Of a stretch of DNA of 9,694 nucleotides, positions 6,280-9,694 are shown one piece after another. The stretch is taken from NCBI GenBank assembly GCA_002436115.1, contig DIXV01000002.1, positions 1,417 to 11,110 of the forward strand, read 5' to 3'. The notes beneath the pieces are model-generated. The model worked only from the letters and a program-made list of their open reading frames with translations, was not told the origin of the DNA and ran no database searches. Source of the stretch: Streptococcus sp. UBA6071 (lineage in GTDB: Bacteria > Bacillota > Bacilli > Lactobacillales > Streptococcaceae). Made by a program: the position numbers and the translations under genes. Each line of letters starts with the position of its first letter. Positions within the stretch are counted from its first letter, which is position 1.

Positions 6280-7127
6280 TACAAACTTCTAAGAGCAGCC
6301 TGGTAAGTCTGCTCCATCAACATAGTGATGGTCATAGGACCAACACCACCTGGAACTGGAGTGATTAGGCTGGCAAGTTGAGCCACCTCATCAAACGCAA
6401 CATCCCCAACTAGTTTCCCTTGTTGGTCACGGTTCATACCGACATCGATAACCACCGCACCATCCTTAACAAAATCCTTGGTTATGAAGTTGCCCCTTCC
6501 AATTGCTACAATCAAAATATCAGCTGTCCTAGCCAATTGCTCCAAATTTTTTGTTCTAGAATGCGCAATGGTGACAGTTGCGTTCGCATCCAAAAGCATT
6601 TGAGCCATCGGTTTTCCAACAATGTTTGAGCGACCAATGACGAGTGCCGTTTTCCCCGATAAATCAACCTCATAAGCTCTCAACATTTCCATAATGCCAG
6701 CAGGAGTTGAGGGGATCATAACAGGATGACCGCTCCATAATTTCCCCATATTGGTTGGATGAAAGCCATCAACATCCTTATCAGGATCTATAGCCAATAG
6801 AACCTGCTCCTCATCAATATGATCTGGAAGAGGTAGTTGAACCAATATGCCATGCCATGCTGAATCGTTATTGTAGGTATCAATAATACCCAATAATTCT
6901 GTCTGTGTAACCGCTTCTGGTAAACGAATAATTTGGCTCCTAAATCCTGCCGCAAGAGCCGACCGCTCTTTATTTCGGACATAGACTTGACTAGCAGGGT
7001 TGTCACCCACTAAAATCACCACCAGTCCGGGCACAATGCCCTCTTTAGCTTTTAGCTTAGCTGTTTTTTCTGCCAATTCCAACTGCATTTTTTTAGCCAA
7101 ACCCTTACCATCAATGATTGTTGCCAT
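6279..7127 (-). CDS. folD: Bifunctional methylenetetrahydrofolate dehydrogenase / methenyltetrahydrofolate cyclohydrolase, 282 residues
   Basis: FolD interconverts 5,10-methylene-, 5,10-methenyl- and 10-formyl-tetrahydrofolate, supplying one-carbon units for purines and formyl-Met-tRNA and linking them to NADP(H). Seen in the sequence are the YVRNK motif with catalytic Lys53, GILVQLPLP (93-101), DKDVDGFHP (116-124), the nucleotide loop [12 protein letters not shown] (163-174), VVIDVGMNR (225-233) and the closing [14 protein letters not shown] (257-270). The length is standard and all catalytic motifs are intact. The start ATG has AAGGAG five bases upstream, and an extended -10 (7155-7163) lies about 30 bp before it. 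It is the first gene of a two-gene unit with nnrD. The product is cytoplasmic. The assignment is essentially certain. Confidence 0.98.
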   Translation of the reverse strand: MATIIDGKGLAKKMQLELAEKTAKLKAKEGIVPGLVVILVGDNPASQVYVRNKERSALAAGFRSQIIRLPEAVTQTELLGIIDTYNNDSAWHGILVQLPLPDHIDEEQVLLAIDPDKDVDGFHPTNMGKLWSGHPVMIPSTPAGIMEMLRAYEVDLSGKTALVIGRSNIVGKPMAQMLLDANATVTIAHSRTKNLEQLARTADILIVAIGRGNFITKDFVKDGAVVIDVGMNRDQQGKLVGDVAFDEVAQLASLITPVPGGVGPMTITMLMEQTYQAALRSL

Positions 7128-7154
7128 ACAAACTCCTTAATCCTTGTTAACTCT

Positions 7155-7163
7155 ATTATATCA
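7155..7163 (-). promoter_or_regulatory. folD: Extended -10 promoter of folD-nnrD
   Basis: The minus strand reads TGATATAAT, a consensus -10 with the upstream TGn extension, which often compensates for a weak -35. No good -35 is seen 17 bp upstream. It lies about 28 bp before the folD start codon. Confidence 0.7.
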
Positions 7164-7332
7164 GAAAATGAAGGGACTACCATACCAAGACCTTTATTTT
7201 TCTCCCCTAAATCCCCAACACCTAAAAAGCCCAATGAGTCATTTTTCTAAACGGCTTAACTCAAGAGAACGGTTCCCTCTAGTTGTCACCCTGAGGTCTG
7301 GTAGCTTCATTGCCAACCCTTACAATTTTGAA
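7164..7332. other. Intergenic gap between the folD promoter and the ABC transporter terminator
   Basis: No gene with a credible ribosome binding site is seen here on either strand. The only irregularity is a short imperfect inverted repeat around AGAGAACGGTTCCCTCT (7264-7280). It probably serves only as the upstream region of folD. Confidence 0.4.
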
Positions 7333-7388
7333 TAAAAAAAGAAAGTCTCTGTCTTGACGCTTGTCAAGGCAAGAAGACATTCTTTTTT
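7333..7388 (-). terminator. Strong, apparently bidirectional intrinsic terminator
   Basis: TGTCTTGAC and GTCAAGGCA pair over nine positions (one G-T) around a GCTT loop. An outer GTCT/AGAC and AGAA/TTCT extension, interrupted by small bulges, lengthens the stem. A-rich and T-rich tracts flank it on both sides, so it could stop transcripts from either direction. It follows the amino-acid ABC ATPase gene. Confidence 0.85.
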
Positions 7389-7432
7389 CCTACGCTACAC
7401 CGAGGGCACTATTTCTTTTGCAGCCCTTGGTT

Positions 7433-8167
7433 TTATAAGACCTTACTCAAGAAGTCTTTGGTTCGTTTTTCCTGAGTCGCTTCAAAAATTTGATCTGGTG
7501 TGCCATCTTCAACAATAACACCTTCATCCATGAAAATGATACGGTCTGCCACTTCACGAGCAAATCCCATCTCATGCGTTACAATGACCATAGTCATCCC
7601 TGACTTGGCTAGATCTTGCATAACGGCAAGAACTTCTCCAACCATCTCAGGATCTAAAGCGGATGTGGGTTCATCAAAGAGGAGAACATCAGGATTCATT
7701 GCCAACCCTCTTGCAATGGCAATCCGCTGTTGTTGGCCGCCTGATAAACTTTGGGGATAGGCTTCTGCCTTATCTGGCAAACCGACTCTGTCTAGCAAGG
7801 CATAGGCAATTTTGTCGGCTTCTTCTTTAGCTATTTTTTTAGTCCTTCTTGGGGATAGGGTAATGTTTTCTAGGACAGTCATATTGGGAAAGAGATTGAA
7901 TTGTTGAAAAACCATTCCCATCTTCTCTCTCATCTTGAATACATTATTCCTCTTATCGGTAATATCTACTCCTTCAAAAATAACCTGACCACCAGTTGCA
8001 TCTTCTAGTAAATTCATGCTTCTAAGGAGAGTTGATTTTCCTGAACCTGATGGACCAATGATAACAACGACTTCTCCTTGATGAATGTCTAGGTTAATCC
8101 CTTTTAGGACATCATTTTTTCCAAAGGACTTATAAAGTTCCTTGATTTCAATCAGTTTTTGTGTCAT
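7433..8167 (-). CDS. Polar amino-acid ABC transporter ATP-binding protein, 244 residues
   Basis: This is the cytoplasmic ATPase of an amino-acid importer of the GlnQ/HisP/ArtP type. The motifs are complete: Walker [10 protein letters not shown] (38-46), Q-loop [16 protein letters not shown] (86-101), signature LSGGQQQR (141-148), Walker B VLLFDEP (161-167), SALDPE (169-174) and the switch histidine in VTHEMGFA (196-203). The FNLFPHxTVLEN-like segment and the [12 protein letters not shown] segment are characteristic of the polar amino-acid class. Its ATG overlaps the permease stop by four bases (ATGA), and AAAGGAG lies upstream, so the two subunits are made together. No solute-binding protein gene is present, so substrate choice (glutamine, arginine, cystine or other) cannot be set from here. 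A strong terminator follows. Confidence 0.96.
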   Translation of the reverse strand: MTQKLIEIKELYKSFGKNDVLKGINLDIHQGEVVVIIGPSGSGKSTLLRSMNLLEDATGGQVIFEGVDITDKRNNVFKMREKMGMVFQQFNLFPNMTVLENITLSPRRTKKIAKEEADKIAYALLDRVGLPDKAEAYPQSLSGGQQQRIAIARGLAMNPDVLLFDEPTSALDPEMVGEVLAVMQDLAKSGMTMVIVTHEMGFAREVADRIIFMDEGVIVEDGTPDQIFEATQEKRTKDFLSKVL

Positions 8168-8850
8168 CTTTGTCCTTCTCCTTTATTCATGTGGTTTTCA
8201 AAACGTTTCATCACAAGGTTTAAGACGCTTGTAATCATTAAATAGTAAGCTGCTGCTATGAGATAAGGAGGTAGGGGCTGATAGGTACTGCTTCCTACTG
8301 TCGTCGCACCATTCCAAAGTTCCATAACACCGATAGTTTGAAGGAGGGAACTGTCCTTGATAATGGTGATAAATTCATTCCCTAAGGCAGGCAGAATGTT
8401 TTTAACAGCTTGAGGCATGATAACATAACGCATAGTTGTTAGTGGACGCATCCCTAATGAATAGGACGCCTCCATTTGGCCATTAGGTACCGCATTGAGA
8501 CCAGCTCGTACAATTTCTGAAATATAGGCTCCGCTATTCATAGAAAGAATGATAATCCCTGGAATGACTCGGGTCATGTCAAGCTTAATAGCACCCAATT
8601 CAATGATAGGCGCTGCCACACTCATCAAGGTAAAGGACACCATGATTTGAACCAACATCGGCGTCCCCCGAAAAACCCAAATATAGAGATCTGCCAAAGA
8701 GGATATAAGCCAATTTTTTGACCGTTGAGCAAAGGCTAAGATAACGCCTAGGATGGTCCCAAAGAAAACGACGCAGATGGAAATAAAAATAGTAACAAGA
8801 ACCCCATAGTTAAAATAGGGCCAATAGTCTGACAAAATTGAAAAATTCAT
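8164..8850 (-). CDS. Polar amino-acid ABC transporter permease, 228 residues
   Basis: This is the inner-membrane channel subunit of a HisM/GlnP-type amino-acid importer. It has about five membrane segments. It shows the family patterns RGTPMLVQ (61-68), [13 protein letters not shown] (106-118) and the ATPase-docking EAA loop EASYSLGM (127-134), with [20 protein letters not shown] following it. The open frame extends 12 codons further, but I choose the ATG at 8850 because GGAG lies six bases upstream and the extension overlaps the consensus promoter at 8878-8906. It is the first gene of a two-gene unit with the ATPase. Unlike some streptococcal GlnP proteins, no solute-binding domain is fused at the N-terminus. 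The binding protein must be encoded elsewhere. Confidence 0.95.
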   Translation of the reverse strand: MNFSILSDYWPYFNYGVLVTIFISICVVFFGTILGVILAFAQRSKNWLISSLADLYIWVFRGTPMLVQIMVSFTLMSVAAPIIELGAIKLDMTRVIPGIIILSMNSGAYISEIVRAGLNAVPNGQMEASYSLGMRPLTTMRYVIMPQAVKNILPALGNEFITIIKDSSLLQTIGVMELWNGATTVGSSTYQPLPPYLIAAAYYLMITSVLNLVMKRFENHMNKGEGQR

Positions 8851-8877
8851 AGGTTGCTCCGTTCTTAAATTATAGAT

Positions 8878-8906
8878 ATTATACATTTTTTTGTATAAAA
8901 ATGCAA
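8878..8906 (-). promoter_or_regulatory. Consensus promoter of the amino-acid ABC transporter, overlapped by an inverted repeat
   Basis: On the minus strand TTGCAT (8901-8906) and TATAAT (8878-8883) are 17 bp apart. Within this promoter, TTATACA (8879-8885) and TGTATAA (8892-8898) form a perfect 7-bp inverted repeat spaced by six T, covering the -10 and most of the spacer. This placement suggests a repressor operator. The regulator is not identified. Confidence 0.8.
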
Positions 8907-8924
8907 GCCCTAACTCTTTAATGT

Positions 8925-8950
8925 CAACAAAAAGGCCCTAGGATAGGGCC
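8925..8950 (-). terminator. Rho-independent terminator after the DUF1797 gene
   Basis: On the minus strand GGCCCT pairs with AGGGCC around a five-base loop, followed by TTTTTGTT. It terminates the transcript about 100 nt after the DUF1797 stop codon. Confidence 0.88.
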
Positions 8951-9051
8951 ACTGGCTTCTAAAGCCACCAATCTAGAGCCTGACAGACTACTGCTCCATC
9001 AACTAGAAGCAGAGTTCCTACTCGAAATCGTTTTGGAAAATGTTTTATCTC
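8951..9051 (-). other. Structured 3' untranslated region of the DUF1797 gene
   Basis: Before the terminator there are two more stem-loops on the minus strand: CTGCTTC/GGAGCAG (8991-9012, one G-T) and TGGCTT-TAG-AAGCCA (8953-8967, perfect). With the terminator hairpin this makes three in series. No reading frame is seen. Confidence 0.5.
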
Positions 9052-9282
9052 TTAGTAGAGCAATTCATAGATTTCCATTGCAATCAAGTCAATTGAATCG
9101 AAGGTAAAGGTTTCGTGGGCTTCTACATCACGCAAGGTGAAAAGAGCTCCATTTTCTTCGTCATAGCTATATGAAACTTCTGCCACAACGACACCATCAC
9201 GTTCAAAATTACGTTTCAAATTACCTCCATCATTGGCCATCAATTCCAAACGATTAATAATTCTCACTAAATGTGATTCCAT
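9052..9282 (-). CDS. DUF1797 (YkuJ-like) small cytoplasmic protein, 76 residues
   Basis: This is a small acidic soluble protein of the DUF1797 family, represented by B. subtilis YkuJ. The N-terminal helix LVRIINRLELM, the central strands around VAEVSYSYDEEN, and the C-terminal FDSIDLIAMEIYELL match the family pattern, and the length is normal. The molecular function is not established. The ATG is preceded by AGGAG with seven bases between. An extended -10 (TGATAAAAT, 9315-9323) about 40 bp upstream can drive it alone, although it may also be read from argD because no clear terminator lies in the 97-bp gap. A structured 3' region and terminator separate it from the amino-acid transporter. The family call is confident; no role can be assigned. 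Confidence 0.9.
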   Translation of the reverse strand: MESHLVRIINRLELMANDGGNLKRNFERDGVVVAEVSYSYDEENGALFTLRDVEAHETFTFDSIDLIAMEIYELLY

Positions 9283-9314
9283 CTTGGTTCTCCTATCAAT
9301 TATCTATATGGACT

Positions 9315-9323
9315 ATTTTATCA
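9315..9323 (-). promoter_or_regulatory. Extended -10 promoter of the DUF1797 gene
   Basis: The minus strand reads TGATAAAAT, one mismatch from a consensus extended -10. No convincing -35 is seen 17 bp upstream. It lies about 35 bp before the start codon. Confidence 0.55.
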
Positions 9324-9379
9324 TAATTTATTGATATTGAGAGAGCAAAAGGGTCATTTTCTAGATTTTTATTGGCTTT

Positions 9380-9694
9380 TTAGGAAATATGAGGTGTTTT
9401 GGATGGGTTTGTGATTTTTTCGTTAAATGTTTCCGTCAAAATGTTTACTGCTTGATCAATGTCAGTCCGACTAATCGTTAAAGGCGGAAGCAGACGGATA
9501 ACATCCTGACCAGCAGTCAGAACGATTAAGCCTTTTTCCCTAATTCGAGCAAGCAACTCAAGCACTTCTCCCTCTACTTCAATACCAAGCATCAGGCCCA
9601 TCCCTCGAATTGACTTAACACAGCTTAACTCTAAGAGATGGTTTTCCAGCTCTTCCTTAAGATAGCGGGATTTTTCTTTAACCTCTTTTAAAAA
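9380..9694 (-). CDS. argD: Acetylornithine aminotransferase, C-terminal part (gene continues beyond the window)
   Basis: This is the last 104 residues of a class III PLP-dependent aminotransferase. It most resembles ArgD, which converts N-acetylglutamate semialdehyde to N-acetylornithine in arginine biosynthesis. The frame is open to the window edge, so the true start, the PLP lysine and the N-terminal domain lie outside. Recognisable C-terminal signatures are VKSIRGMGLMLGIEV and GLIVLTAGQDVIRLLPPLTI, followed by the usual TDIDQAV helix. The ATG at 9601 is internal, not a start. In streptococci that make arginine, argD is commonly the last gene of argCJBD; the absence of further arg genes downstream is consistent with this. 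A related ornithine or GABA aminotransferase cannot be fully excluded from the C-terminus alone, but the short domain spacing and LPPLTI motif favour ArgD. Confidence 0.88.
   Translation of the reverse strand, partial: FLKEVKEKSRYLKEELENHLLELSCVKSIRGMGLMLGIEVEGEVLELLARIREKGLIVLTAGQDVIRLLPPLTISRTDIDQAVNILTETFNEKITNPSKTPHIS

Noticed and set aside
7144..7335. 63-residue plus-strand open frame between folD and the ABC transporter
   Set aside because: It begins with TTG inside the folD promoter, lacks a ribosome binding site and has no family signature.

Overview
The window looks like low-GC Firmicutes DNA, most likely a Streptococcus chromosome. Supporting signs are the FolD, NnrD and YkuJ/DUF1797 protein sequences, strong AGGAGG-type ribosome binding sites, and the order DUF1797 - amino-acid ABC permease - ATPase - folD, which I recall from streptococcal genomes. 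I cannot fix the species. An argD remnant at the right edge points to a species that keeps arginine biosynthesis. Every intact gene lies on the minus strand; the only plus-strand coding trace is a decayed integrase at the left edge.

Layout, left to right. Positions 1-85 are AT-rich and hold no gene that I can see. Positions 86-713 are a phage or ICE-type tyrosine recombinase pseudogene, broken by three frame changes and missing its C-terminal catalytic part. Positions 714-824 hold nothing recognisable. Positions 825-4168 are a four-gene minus-strand cassette: a MerR-family regulator with two membrane segments and a CxxC/CxxC tail, a 64-residue PLDNc-type membrane protein, an ABC ATPase and a large exporter permease. 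It has a MerR-style promoter with a 19-bp spacer, a perfect 10-bp inverted repeat over the predicted transcription start, and a long hairpin just before the transporter genes. Positions 4291-4929 carry a DEDDh 3'-5' exonuclease with its own terminator. Between it and tRNA-Ser(GGA) at 5212-5298 lie about 280 bp without a gene, ending in a terminator-like hairpin directly before the exonuclease ribosome binding site.

Positions 5419-7127 hold folD and nnrD as a coupled pair: one-carbon folate metabolism plus repair of hydrated NAD(P)H. Positions 7433-8850 hold a polar amino-acid ABC importer (permease and ATPase, no binding protein). Its consensus promoter overlaps a 7-bp inverted repeat. Positions 9052-9282 encode the small DUF1797/YkuJ protein, followed by a 3' region with three successive stem-loops. 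Positions 9380-9694 are the C-terminal end of ArgD, running off the window.

Most of the window is ordinary core genome. The part most likely to repay study is the regulator/PLDNc/ABC exporter cassette. Its layout, with a membrane-associated regulator, a small PLDNc membrane protein and an ABC exporter, resembles the Bacillus subtilis sigY-yxlCDEFG operon, but with a membrane-anchored MerR protein in place of a sigma factor system. The secondary points are the structured leader before the exonuclease and the atypical base after the tRNA-Ser acceptor stem.
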